Assembly: GCA_900073065.1 (NCBI GenBank) | Contig: FJOG01000006.1 | Span: 2,030,490 to 2,051,950 of the forward strand | Source: Phialocephala subalpina | Lineage: Eukaryota > Ascomycota > Leotiomycetes > Helotiales > Mollisiaceae | Length of the DNA stretch: 21,461 bases | Reading direction: 5' to 3' | Part shown: positions 9,240 to 18,032 of the stretch, one piece after another | How the letters are laid out: every line of letters begins with the position of its first letter | Position numbering within the stretch: position 1 is the first letter of the stretch | The notes under the pieces: model-generated | Told to the model about the DNA's origin: nothing | Seen by the model: only the letters and a program-made list of their open reading frames with translations | Databases searched by the model: none | Translations under genes and position numbers: made by a program

Positions 9240-9744
9240 TCAAAGAGACAGCGCCGGCCTGCCTCCAAATGATGCTTCTCCGCACCAAACATTGCACTTC
9301 TCACAGCAAGCACAAGGTTCCAGCTCCTCAGGTAGATATTCATATCTTCCACTAGGTGCTGCATGTCTACATATATGGCACAGGTCCTTGGACCCATCGA
9401 GGAAGTAAACGCCCCTATCGTTCTTGCCTTCGGATGGTGAACATAGAGCAAGCATTTGGCGCCGCAGAAGCTATACAGACACACAGGGTGATCGGAGCCC
9501 TGAAGTCGCATCTTGAGCATGGGAAGTAGTTCTTTTCGTTTCTATCGGCTGCCAGAACGTATTGTGGTACGCTGGCGTTGGGGTATTTCTTGTGGTACTA
9601 GCAGATTCTGACGCAGGCGTTGTCTCCTTCTTTGTGGCAAGGACAAGCTCCCTGGAAGCCACGATTGCAGCCGATGCAATATCGTTAAATTTCAACTTGA
9701 TGCTTTTTGCCGTTGTCACGGAGGAGAACTGTCTCGTGTTGCAT
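9240..9744 (-). pseudogene. Cysteine-rich (putative zinc-binding) protein, disabled by nonsense codons
   Basis: From ATG 9744 one frame runs MQHETVLLRDNGKKHQ, hits TAA at 9685-9687, continues RYCIGCNRGFQGACPCHKEG, hits TAG at 9598-9600, and continues YHKKYPNASVPQYVL with FPCSRCDF and ACSMFTIRRQER to about 9419. A shift of one frame then carries it through DLCHICRHAAPSG and EPCACCEKCNVWCGE to TGA at 9240. Paired CxxC/CxC motifs on both sides of each stop show it was one zinc-ribbon-like protein of roughly 165 residues. Both internal stops replace likely Gln codons (CAA, CAG), which fits C-to-T change. The frame change near 9415 is either a small indel or a 70-bp intron (GTGTGT..ATAG). I do not recognise the family. 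Confidence 0.55.
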
Positions 9745-9935
9745 AGTGGAATAAGTCTTCAAGTTGATGATGTGCTCCAGCCCTTCACATTTTAGTATGC
9801 CAGCCACCTTAATTCTGTGAGATGGAATCGATTGCAGAATTAAGAAAGGGGAAGCTGGGACTATATACACATAAAATGAGGACCCATTTAGTGTCCTCCA
9901 ACTGACAAATTCTTAGCAGACTAGAGTAACCGTTA

Positions 9936-10030
9936 ACGCTGGCCCTGTCTCTCTAAGCCGGAAAACAAGAAATTCCGGACTCCGTAAGTGGTCAGAATTC
10001 TCCCTTGGCTTAGTATTAGAGCTCTACAAG
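9936..10030 (+). repeat. Left terminal inverted repeat of the MITE
   Basis: This is the 95-bp left arm, starting ACGCTGGCC and ending GCTCTACAAG. It aligns without gaps to the reverse complement of the right arm with 17 mismatches by eye. Confidence 0.85.
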
Positions 10031-10451
10031 CCGACTCGGAAAACACTCGGCTTTTTGTTTTTGAGGATATACTCCGAAGAAGAAAAAGAGTATATAATTA
10101 GGACGCTACTAGCATACAAGCGCACGCACGCAAGCACCTTATTATTTACAGTAATACGAAATCAAATCTCTCTAATTAATTATATAACTTTGAGGATATA
10201 TTATAAGTCGGTTTTTTTTAGTGCGTTCTGGTTTTACGGGTTTTATGGTCTTACGGTTTCACTCCGTTAACGTATAACTATCTTATAAAATCTCGAAAAG
10301 TATTAATTAAACTATGCTCGTATATTCTTCTTTTCAACTCTAAATAATATTACGCTTATATACTTTCTTACCTCGGAGTATAAAGCCCTTTTATCTTTCT
10401 TTTAACTCGAAGTATATCCTTAAAATAAAAGATCGAAAAACTATTCAATCA

Positions 10452-10546
10452 CTTGTAGAACTTTTATCATAAGTCGAGGTAAAATTCTGATCACTTATGG
10501 AGCTCGGATCTTCTTATCTTCCGGCTTAGAGAGACAGGGCCAGCGT
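10452..10546 (-). repeat. Right terminal inverted repeat of the MITE
   Basis: This is the 95-bp right arm; its reverse complement starts ACGCTGGCC and ends GTTCTACAAG. The outer 28 bases match the left arm exactly. Confidence 0.85.
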
Positions 10547-10758
10547 TACACAAACAAGGCCTGTCCACGTAACGGTTGCTACAGACTAGTACTGAAGGGT
10601 TGGGTATGGATCATGTGATTGAGGATAGTTCCGTGGAGGGGAATATGGCGGATGGATTTTGGGGAAGGGAGGTGGGTTCATGGCAGAGATTGTGAAGCAA
10701 GCTTTTCACAGGAAACATGGATTCATTTCCACCTTCTCGGATCACTCTTGCTGAAACC

Positions 10759-11589
10759 TTAATCAAAACACGACCGCTCGTATTCCAGCTCCCTTTTCTT
10801 CTCAGCCTCATACTCTTCAGCTGAGAACGGCGGACCGTTCAATGCCAGAAGCCGCGCCTGAACCTTAGCCGTGAATAGCGACTCATCCTCTTGATCCGCA
10901 GAACAGTCACACAGTTGAAACCTGCCCTCCCGCAACGCATCGCGAATTTCTCGTTCATGAAGTATGAATGGTACCGTGCCCGTTGTCATTCCTGACAAGG
11001 CGTCGTAATGGTATTGCCGATGCTCATATTTCAAATGCTCGGCGAAAGACTTTTCTTTCAGAGCAGGGACATAACCGTATAGGTAGGCTATGAGAACTGT
11101 CAATTGATTCCAGATCCCATCTGTGAGAGGGCCATCGAGCAGCTTGTCGATCAGAGCATCCAGAAGCTCTGGTAAAGGCGGAAAGAAACTCTCAATGATT
11201 GATGGGAAAGTGAAGTTCCATTCTGAGGCTGGAAGGAGGATAGTAGTCGTTGGTCCCGGAGGTTTTTTACTCGGTGGCGGAGGTGGTCCCATTCCCGGTG
11301 ACCAGGCGGGTTCGTTCTGGGTCACATCGATTGGCGGCGTCAAGTGGTGATGGGCGCTTCGCAGTGGGATGTTTCCAAATTTGGTTTGCGCGCTGTCTTC
11401 GAGATGCCATCCTCGCTGTATGAGGACTTCAGCAGCTTGATCGATGTCGGGGACGAGAATGTAGAAGCTGAAGACTACTGTGGGGACTCCGTAGTACCCA
11501 ACAGCGTCCTCGCCCCATATAACGCAGGGAATATTGCTGTCGCGCAAGAGGTAGCATGGTTGAAATCGGGTAACATGTTCCGTTGCCAT
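10759..11589 (-). CDS. Conserved fungal protein of unknown function (nucleotidyltransferase-like look)
   Basis: This is a 276-residue uninterrupted frame with a good start context (CAAG-ATG-GCA). The N-terminal part, LLRDSNIPCVIWGEDAVGYYG followed by VPTVVFSFYILVPDID and AAEVLIQRGW, is a pattern I know from many ascomycete hypothetical proteins; it resembles a minimal nucleotidyltransferase fold, but I cannot point to a catalytic GS..DxD. A Pro-rich linker (PPPPPSKKPPGP, about 101-112) is followed by an alpha-helical half with Trp/Tyr-rich segments and a charged C-terminus. There is no signal peptide or membrane segment. The frame looks intact, so it is probably a live gene. It lies about 210 bp from the MITE, which is downstream of its stop. 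Confidence 0.75.
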   Translation of the reverse strand: MATEHVTRFQPCYLLRDSNIPCVIWGEDAVGYYGVPTVVFSFYILVPDIDQAAEVLIQRGWHLEDSAQTKFGNIPLRSAHHHLTPPIDVTQNEPAWSPGMGPPPPPSKKPPGPTTTILLPASEWNFTFPSIIESFFPPLPELLDALIDKLLDGPLTDGIWNQLTVLIAYLYGYVPALKEKSFAEHLKYEHRQYHYDALSGMTTGTVPFILHEREIRDALREGRFQLCDCSADQEDESLFTAKVQARLLALNGPPFSAEEYEAEKKRELEYERSCFD

Positions 11590-12279
11590 CTTGAGGCGAT
11601 AATCCGGTGTTGATGGAAAGATGAGGAGGATGAAGAGTAGGTACCTACTGAAGGTAAGGAATTTTTAAGGCCTAGCTAGCGCCGGGCAGAAGCGAGTGGC
11701 GCCGACCCGATTCGCTACCAGTAATCTTAGGCATCTCAGGTCTGCCGAGGCCTCCGTTCCAATATTACTTACTGTATTCTTCTCCATGGTCTGGGCCTAC
11801 TGCTTCAGGCCTTTTCCGTAACAGGTCTATGTTGAAATGTTACACAAGGTGCGCGCATACGGAAGACTCACTCAGTTGTTGAATAAACAACCCACTATTC
11901 TCATTTTCACACTTCCTGCCGCCGCGCGTATAGTACAGCGACCTGTCTCATGACCACGTCAGTTGTAGCTGTTCCTTAGTTAGGTAGTCTCGAAGATCCT
12001 CCTCGTAGTGTTGGTATTATTATTTTTCCGCGGCAGCTTCAAAAAGCATTTAGTCTTTGCCATGGACCTGTCGATTTGCATCACATCTTCTCCGTCAGAC
12101 AACTTTCAGCTTTTCTATATAACTCTCTATTGTTTTCGCATTGCCGTATCTATTGATCCTTTACTAAGTCTTTTCGACATCCGTTTCGTTTTCTTTTCCA
12201 CCAGCTCCACTATCTTCCCCGGTATGAATGTCAATATCTAAGAGAGATTTCACTTTTTGCTAATACCTTCAGAGCAGAC
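11590..12279. promoter_or_regulatory. Divergent upstream region with pyrimidine-rich leader and probable 5'-UTR intron
   Basis: The left part is the promoter side of the minus-strand 276-residue gene. The right part (about 12080-12221) is strongly C/T-rich, typical of transcribed leaders before fungal start codons. A well-formed intron, 12222-12272 (GTATGA, branch GCTAAT, TTCAG, 51 bp), ends seven bases before the ATG at 12280. A plus-strand frame from 12008 is open through this leader but its composition is not protein-like. Confidence 0.4.
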
Positions 12280-12363
12280 ATGTATCCTTCTTACGGTTCG
12301 GGAGCTTCAGGCTCTGGATACCCGTCAGGTCCAGGGCTTTACCAACCCCCGCAACCCGAATAA
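12280..12363 (+). CDS. Short Gly/Ser/Pro/Tyr-rich ORF, possible truncated gene start
   Basis: The 27-codon ORF starts MYPSYGSGASGSGYPSG and ends QPPQPE-stop. Its residues are those of a low-complexity N-terminus, and it is preceded by a pyrimidine-rich leader and a plausible 5'-UTR intron, both signs of a genuine transcript. With the same intron removed, another frame also reads through (...VRELQALDTRQVQG and ALGRFAKRALAENVFE) to a TGA near 12450. Either a micro-protein, or the surviving 5' end of a longer gene that has lost its body. Function unknown. Confidence 0.3.
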   Translation: MYPSYGSGASGSGYPSGPGLYQPPQPE

Positions 12364-13218
12364 TCCACAAAGCCAAGCCCTGGGCAGATTCGCGAAGCGG
12401 GCTTTAGCTGAGAACGTCTTTGAGTGAGGAGGCTGTTGGATGGGGTTCGAATTCCTTGGCGTCGGAGTCATCTTTATGATCTTCGATATCAATTTCGATA
12501 ATAAAAATAGCTTCTTTCGGGCTATCGGGGAGAAGATTGAATGTGAGGAAAAGCAAATATGCGGCTGAGTGAATAGGCAACATCCAGCCTTATCACCTGA
12601 TCAATAACCTGCAGCCACTCAATTAGGTTGTGTAACAAGCTGTTATCATCGCCAACCTCGAGGCCAGTAAAGTGGCTCAATTCGCCGTAAGCATGACTTT
12701 GACTAATGAGGAAGAATAAAGGTCCATTGCACTTATTATCTTCAACGCTGCCTCAAGAAAGCCCATCTCAATTGTAACGACATTTAAAGAGCCGTTTCGT
12801 CTATCTTGAGCCTTAAACGCAACCGGCGGCACTACCCCATATGGTCTCGACGTTTTGGAGCTCATCTCACTCTTCCAGTTCACCCCTAGGCTATCGACGG
12901 CGTTTGTTTCGTAATTTCGAAGCTGACAGATGCCGGGGTGGAATTTCTGTCAGTTTCGGTGTGGCTTGCAGGAGCTGAAGAACTTTATCAGAATAGGGCT
13001 TGCACTGCGCAATATCCCGGTATGATTGGCTGCCCTCACACCATCGCCATCCCGCTTTGTTCCCCCGATATGTCACAGAGGTGAGGCTGAACGGAACCCT
13101 CCTCGAGGTCATAAATATAGAGTTGGGGCTCTAGCCTTACCGTGAACAATGAACATATTTTCTTTATCTTGTGAAGTTTTCACACTTAAATTCATGTAAC
13201 GCCATAACCTGTTCCGCC
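12364..13218. other. Gene-poor stretch with a decayed minus-strand ORF pair
   Basis: On the minus strand one frame (13112-12891) contains VTYRGNKAGWRWCEG and SYRDIAQCKPYSDKVLQLLQ, and a second overlapping frame (about 12957-12677) contains KFHPGICQLRNYETNAVDS and FLEAALKIISAMDLYSSSL. Both look protein-like and overlap near 12950, as if one gene had suffered a frameshift or lost a splice site. Neither half was recognised. The B-box-like GGTTCGAATTCC near 12440 has no tRNA structure around it. The last part is the upstream region of the DUF3433-type gene. Confidence 0.35.
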
Positions 13219-15066
13219 ATGGCGGATTCCGACTCATACCTAGGACTAGGTCAGGCTACGGGTAGTGATCTCGGCCGACCGAGTCCTAGCCGTGGTCCTT
13301 CCCATGGAGCTTCATCTGACGGTGGCAGATCACAAGATGGACTTCTCTCTAGGAATGCAGCTGACGATAACGTGGCACCAACACTTGGGGAAAGCGTTGC
13401 ATTTTCTCCACAACGAAGTCAAAGGGTCGCTGCTGAAAACCCAATACATGCGACAAATCGCGCACTATGTGAGTCAAAGATTTCCCTGGGAAACAATTGC
13501 TCAATGTCTACTTTCAATACTATGCTTGGTTGCTAATATTTCTGTGCACAGATTCCCTCTTACCAATGGTCGTCACCAAGGAAATCGCCGCCGAACGTCC
13601 CAGTCTCAATGATCTCAACTGGCGGCCAACAATCCTGCGAGGGGTATCCGTTGTCCTCCTTGTAGTATTGTACACTACGACAGCGATAGAAATTGGTGTT
13701 CTCATGTGGAAGTCGATCGAAGATCCGAAACACAACTTTCGACTCTCCAGTGAGAATGTACACATGATCTCAAGATATTTCCCTTCAATTATTGGCACTG
13801 TCACTGTCCTCCTCTTCAGGCAAACGGTACGTGAAGCGTTGAGGATGGTGCCCTTCGTAAGCATGGCCGACCAAAAGGGCGAGGAAAATGAAGGCTCTCG
13901 GCCTTGGAAAGGTGTTGGTGGTGCATGGTTTCCGTGGCAGAGTTTCACGACAACGCCGAAAAACTTCCTATCAATATTCTCCCTGATGTGTCAATTTATC
14001 ACATCTTTCATCGTCAGTCTCAAGGTAGCTCTATTCGCAAGCACCCAGCATATCGATCCCACCACAAATCTAGCATATTGGACACTCACTGTACGATTGT
14101 ACCCAGCCGTAATACTTATTTTCGGCTACGCTCTCATGATTATCTATACCTTATATATATTCTGCCATTTCTACGGGAAATCAACAGGACTCAAATGGGA
14201 TCCAGTTTCTATCGCCGATTATGCCTCACTATTCGCCCAATGCAATGCACTACAGTACTTCGCTCCTCTGGAGCTTCGACATGATCTGCGTCCAAGACAT
14301 GTGATGGTAAAACGTCGAAGATTCCGGCTTGGATACTGGACGAGAAAACGGAGCAGTACAGAGAAAGGACATCTCGTATACGGCATCGGGGTCAAGTTAT
14401 CTCCCCAGCCCGAGCCCCAGCCCCACACAGGTACGTGATAGAAGTGCACACCAAGTCACATTGAACAATGGCTGACCTAGATCTCCACTAGATACACATT
14501 TATCTCTACAGGAGAGAGAACACTTGGGCCGCCCTTGGCAACATGTAGTCACCTTTCAGAAGATCAAGTCCGCAAAGCCACTTCCTGTGGATAGTTGCAA
14601 AAAGCCTGCTAAATGCAGCCACGGAACATGGCCAAACTGTGAGCATTATCCGTATAACTACAATCCTGGGTGTGATCGGTGGGTCATTGCACTTGGCTCT
14701 TTTCTGGCCATTGGCGCATTGGCATTAAGCATCTATGCTTTGGCCATTCGACTACCATATAATGGCTTCTCCTTGGCAAACAATTTGAAGCTTCCCTCGG
14801 GATTTCATTACGGATTCGGTTCCAGTAACCACACCTTGCCGCCTATTGATCCTGCTGATCCGAACTCTACCGCAACCAGCTGGAGATGTAGGACGACCAA
14901 GGGCCACGAGATTTGGGCAGCCTACACCTTGATTGATAGTCTGCTCGTTTTGATGGGTCGTAGGCGTCAGGCGACACATATTTTCTGGGTCGGTCACTTG
15001 AGGGATTGCTCTTTTGTTTCATTGCATGCTGATAGTACAGTCCGTAAAAATAATTTGAATGAATGA
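13219..15066 (+). CDS. DUF3433-type polytopic membrane protein
   Basis: Three exons, 13219-13468, 13552-14430 and 14492-15066, give 567 residues. Introns are 83 bp (GTGAGT, GCTAAT, CACAG) and 61 bp (GTACGT, GCTGAC, ACTAG), and both joins keep frame. The start ATG lies in CCGCC-ATG-GCG. A Ser/Gly-rich cytosolic N-terminus (1-95) precedes LNWRPTILRG and a first TM helix, then RYFPSIIGTVTVLLFRQTV, KGVGGAWFPWQ, further TM helices (SLMCQFITSFIVSLKVALF and LYPAVILIFGYALMIIYTLY), the family motif DPVSIADYASL, and a last helix near WVIALGSFLAIGALALSIY. These are DUF3433 features; the family is fungal and its role unknown. Canonical members are often longer with two such modules. The final ~40 residues look out of frame: shifted readings there give hydrophobic, family-like sequence, so the 3' end may be frameshifted. 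Confidence 0.75.
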
Positions 15067-15560
15067 TGTCTCTTGGGGTACTTATCTCATCCAAATCGAG
15101 GTGAACAGGGCACCAACAATCTGCCTGGACACTTAGAGTTTATGAAGGACGAGTGCAGTTGAATATCTGCAGAACGAAAGCATGCTTGGAAGGTATATAA
15201 GAACTCTATAAATACGCTGTAATATTCTGTTTGTGAAAGTAAGAGAGTCGGAAGTTTCAAGTGTCTTTGTCCTTTCCACCTCCACTCTCTGAGATCACCT
15301 TGATATACTGAAAGACACAATGAATCAAGAATGAGAAAACATAGAAAGCAGTGGCTTAAAAGACGTTACTATTATGTAACCAGATCTCGCATAAAGAAAC
15401 GTAAGTGAGTAGGACTTGTTGGTCGATCAGGAGATCTAGCTATTCTCAAGTCTCGAGCTTTGTGCAAGATTCTTGTATCATTATTTTGAAGGCAAGTAGA
15501 GAAACCTTCTAAATAAAAAGTTTCTAATTCTTAACCAAGTTTCCATTACAATCATCGTCA
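15067..15560. other. Intergenic, nothing recognised
   Basis: This is the 3' flank of both neighbouring readings. It is moderately AT-rich, with no open frame of note, no repeat and no clear site. Confidence 0.5.
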
Positions 15561-15911
15561 TTATAGATTGCCCGGCTGCACCTCCAGCGAACAAACCTGT
15601 CCAGGCGCAACTAACGTTGTCGACATCGAGTTGTACGCGGTCTCGATCCAAGCAACGTTGGCCGTCGCGCTTTGTCCTAACGGCATCATCCCCATGAAAG
15701 CTCCAGCATTACTCCACATACTGATCATAGGCGTACTCGTGAACCTCGGGACATTCTTCGTAGTATTCTTGATTTGAGTCCCGTTAACCCACCAAACAGT
15801 GAGCGCATTCCCCGATCCATCACTAGCAGCCTCGGATGACCCTGGAAGCCAGTCAACACGCAGCGATAACGTTGCGGAAGTCGTAGAATCGATAAGTGTT
15901 GAAGGCGACAT
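15561..15911 (-). pseudogene. C-terminal fragment of a GH16-like (ConA-fold) secreted glucanase
   Basis: The frame from ATG 15911 gives 116 residues: LSLRVDWLPGSSEAA, then ALTVWWVNGTQI, PRFTSTPMISMWSNAGAFMG and ANVAWIETAYN. A DWxPxx..xWWVNG strand pair followed by a P(M)xxSxWSN strand is the C-terminal half of fungal GH16/ConA-like lectin-glucanases. The frame is open upstream to a TGA at 15951-15953, without a start context. The catalytic ExDxE strand and signal peptide are missing, and the sequence before it is AT-rich. I read it as a 5'-truncated remnant. An intron joining it to a lost upstream exon cannot be excluded. Confidence 0.5.
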
Positions 15912-16097
15912 TGATGGTAAAATATGTATTTTGAAATTATTGTTATATACTCAAACAAGAACCCAATATTTTCCTCAAGATGCAATCTGAACTCCAAACT
16001 GGTACAATGCTGAAACATGTATGCTCAGAACGCCTGAAATGCTCATTTTCCATCCACCGACTAAAATTCAAAACACAAAATTGCCATCCATAATGCA

Positions 16098-18032
16098 TCA
16101 CACCTCAGCACCAGCCACATCCCCATTCGCGACCCTATTCTCCTGCTTCTCCGCCTCCTTGCTCGCCCTCTTCTCCTCCTTCAACTGCTCCTTCGACAAC
16201 TTCTTCTGCTCCGCCGCAGCCTTTCTGTTCTTCTCTTCTTCGGCCAGACCTGTCTTAATAACCTGATGCTCCTTGCTTAACTTCTGGTTCCCAATAAATA
16301 AACTAACAAACAATCCCAGCGCCGCGAACGCAACATACATGATCCACATAATCCTCAAGGAAGACCAGAACGCATGTCTCGCAATTTCTCTCTGTGCAGG
16401 AGGGAGAGCGGAAACGATGCCTACGGACGCGCCGGCTGAACCGCCTTTGAGTTGGTTTGCGAGTGTGGGGCCAAGAGAGGAGAGGAGGGTGTTGTAGTGT
16501 TTTTGCATTTCGTTTTGGAAGACGACGCTTCCTATCACTACTGAGATTGCTGTTGAGATGTTTCTCGTGAACCCGAACGTCGCTGTAGCGGTGGCGATAT
16601 CCTTCGGTGCAACTTTGGACTGGAGAGCGAGGAGAGGACTTTGGAAATTTGGTCCTACTCCGATGCCGGCGATGATTTGGTAGATTATTATTTTAGCCCA
16701 GCCAGGAGAGAGGGGGATGTCGATTATGAGTCCGAAACCGAGGGCCATGACCGCAAGGCCGAAATAGATTGGTGGGAGGTATTTTCCCGTTTTCTTTACG
16801 AATATTCCTGTTCCTCCTGACGTGAATGATAGTGCCATGACAAAGGGGAGGAGGTAGACTCCGGAGAGGAGAGGTGTGGCGCCGAGGACGGCTTGGAAGT
16901 AGAGAGGTAGGTAGTAGGTTCCTGCTATGAAGACGAAGCCGTGGCAGAAACAGACACCGAGGGAGGCGATGTTGGAGCTGTGTTTGAAGAGTCGGAGAGG
17001 CATGACTGGGTAGCGGGCGAGCTTCCATTCGTTGAGGACGAAAAGGCCTGCTACCACAATGCCGAAGACGATGAGGCAGATCACTTTTGCTGAATCCCAG
17101 GGGTAGGTGACGCCTCCGAATTCGAGTCCAAGAAGAAGCATCAATGTTCCTCCCACGATTGTCAAACTTCCTGCCCAATCCACGGCTTTCAATCCTTCCC
17201 ATACCGGTGTCCGCGGGTTGTGTAGGTGGAGGAAGAACACCAAGATGATGAACACTGCTCCGGTACAAGGAAGATTGATGTAGAAACACCATCTCCAAGA
17301 TACCTTCTCCGTGAACACCCCACCCAGAATCGGTCCCACGCCTGAAGCAAAAGCCCAAACCATCCCAATAATCCCATAATATGCCCCTCGACTCCGCATA
17401 CTGAACAGATCCCCAATACAGATATTCGTCAAGATAATCAATCCTCCACCACCAATACCCTGTATGGCTCTCGCAACAATCAACATCCCGATACTAACAC
17501 TGAGCGCCGCAATCAAACTCCCCACGAAAAATATAGCAGCCGCCACCAACAGAATCGGCTTCCTTCCCCAAATATCACTGAACTTGCCCCAAGAAGGCGT
17601 AGAAGCCGCATTGGCAAGCAGATACGCAGACCCAATCCACGTATACCCCGCATTCGAATGGAAATGTTCGCTGATAGTCGGCAACGCTGTCGTAATAATC
17701 GTAACATCTAACGCGGCGAGGAATACAGACATGCAGAGGGATGCCATAATGACTGTCGTTTCGAACTTTGTCCTCGTGTCTTCGGGGAGTGTGGAGGTGG
17801 GTTCGCCTTTGGTTGCTGTGTCTGCGGTGGGAGAAGTGGGCATGGCGGGCTCTTCGTCGCCGGTGTTGGTATCGAGTGAGCCATTGGGGAGGTCTTTCGA
17901 TGATAGGGAGGAAGGTTTGTGGTTGTGGGTGTGGGTGTGTTCTGAGATTTGACCTTCCATTGTTGTTCCTCCTCCTGCTCCTGGCCCCGCTTCGGCTTGG
18001 GCTTCAGCTTCGTACCGTTTCTCTGTATCCAT
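16098..18032 (-). CDS. MFS drug:H+ antiporter, DHA2 (14-TM) family
   Basis: An intronless 644-residue protein exports small molecules (drugs or toxic metabolites) across the plasma membrane using the proton gradient. The cytosolic N-terminus (1-90) has a His-rich HTHTHNHK patch and a run of acidic/Thr residues. The membrane part starts with VFLAALDVTIITTALPTI (motif D1), then GKFSDIWGRKPILL (motif A), RAIQGIGGGGLIILTNICIG (motif B) and SGVGPILGGVFTEKVSWRW (antiporter motif C); hydrophobic segments total about 14. A soluble, strongly charged tail (from about 595, KKLSKEQLKEEKRASKEAEK) is coiled-coil-like and unusually long. The start context is good (ACA-ATG-GAT). Every motif is intact, so the gene is probably live. 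No biosynthetic genes lie beside it to suggest a substrate. Confidence 0.92.
   Translation of the reverse strand: MDTEKRYEAEAQAEAGPGAGGGTTMEGQISEHTHTHNHKPSSLSSKDLPNGSLDTNTGDEEPAMPTSPTADTATKGEPTSTLPEDTRTKFETTVIMASLCMSVFLAALDVTIITTALPTISEHFHSNAGYTWIGSAYLLANAASTPSWGKFSDIWGRKPILLVAAAIFFVGSLIAALSVSIGMLIVARAIQGIGGGGLIILTNICIGDLFSMRSRGAYYGIIGMVWAFASGVGPILGGVFTEKVSWRWCFYINLPCTGAVFIILVFFLHLHNPRTPVWEGLKAVDWAGSLTIVGGTLMLLLGLEFGGVTYPWDSAKVICLIVFGIVVAGLFVLNEWKLARYPVMPLRLFKHSSNIASLGVCFCHGFVFIAGTYYLPLYFQAVLGATPLLSGVYLLPFVMALSFTSGGTGIFVKKTGKYLPPIYFGLAVMALGFGLIIDIPLSPGWAKIIIYQIIAGIGVGPNFQSPLLALQSKVAPKDIATATATFGFTRNISTAISVVIGSVVFQNEMQKHYNTLLSSLGPTLANQLKGGSAGASVGIVSALPPAQREIARHAFWSSLRIMWIMYVAFAALGLFVSLFIGNQKLSKEHQVIKTGLAEEEKNRKAAAEQKKLSKEQLKEEKRASKEAEKQENRVANGDVAGAEV

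Larger units (their letters stand above)
9936..10546. mobile_element. MITE-like non-autonomous DNA transposon, 611 bp
   Basis: The element is bounded by 95-bp terminal inverted repeats, ungapped with about 82% identity, the outer 28 bp perfect (ACGCTGGCCCTGTCTC...). It sits between TA dinucleotides (9934-9935 and 10547-10548), the target duplication of Tc1/mariner-pogo elements. The interior is AT-rich and has no coding frame; weaker inverted similarity (GGATATACT[C/T]CGA on both arms) extends inwards. Twelve of the 17 TIR differences are transitions, consistent with ageing or mild RIP. AACCGTTA occurs just outside the left end and, inverted, about 25 bp outside the right end, hinting at a nested or earlier insertion. 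Mobilisation would need a transposase from elsewhere. Confidence 0.85.

Noticed and set aside
12436..12450. tRNA-like B-box (GGTTCGAATTCC)
   Set aside because: The T-arm stem does not pair and no A-box, anticodon arm or acceptor stem is found at proper spacing.
16693..17358. 221-codon frame inside the MFS gene
   Set aside because: Out-of-frame shadow of an intact transporter with every family motif.
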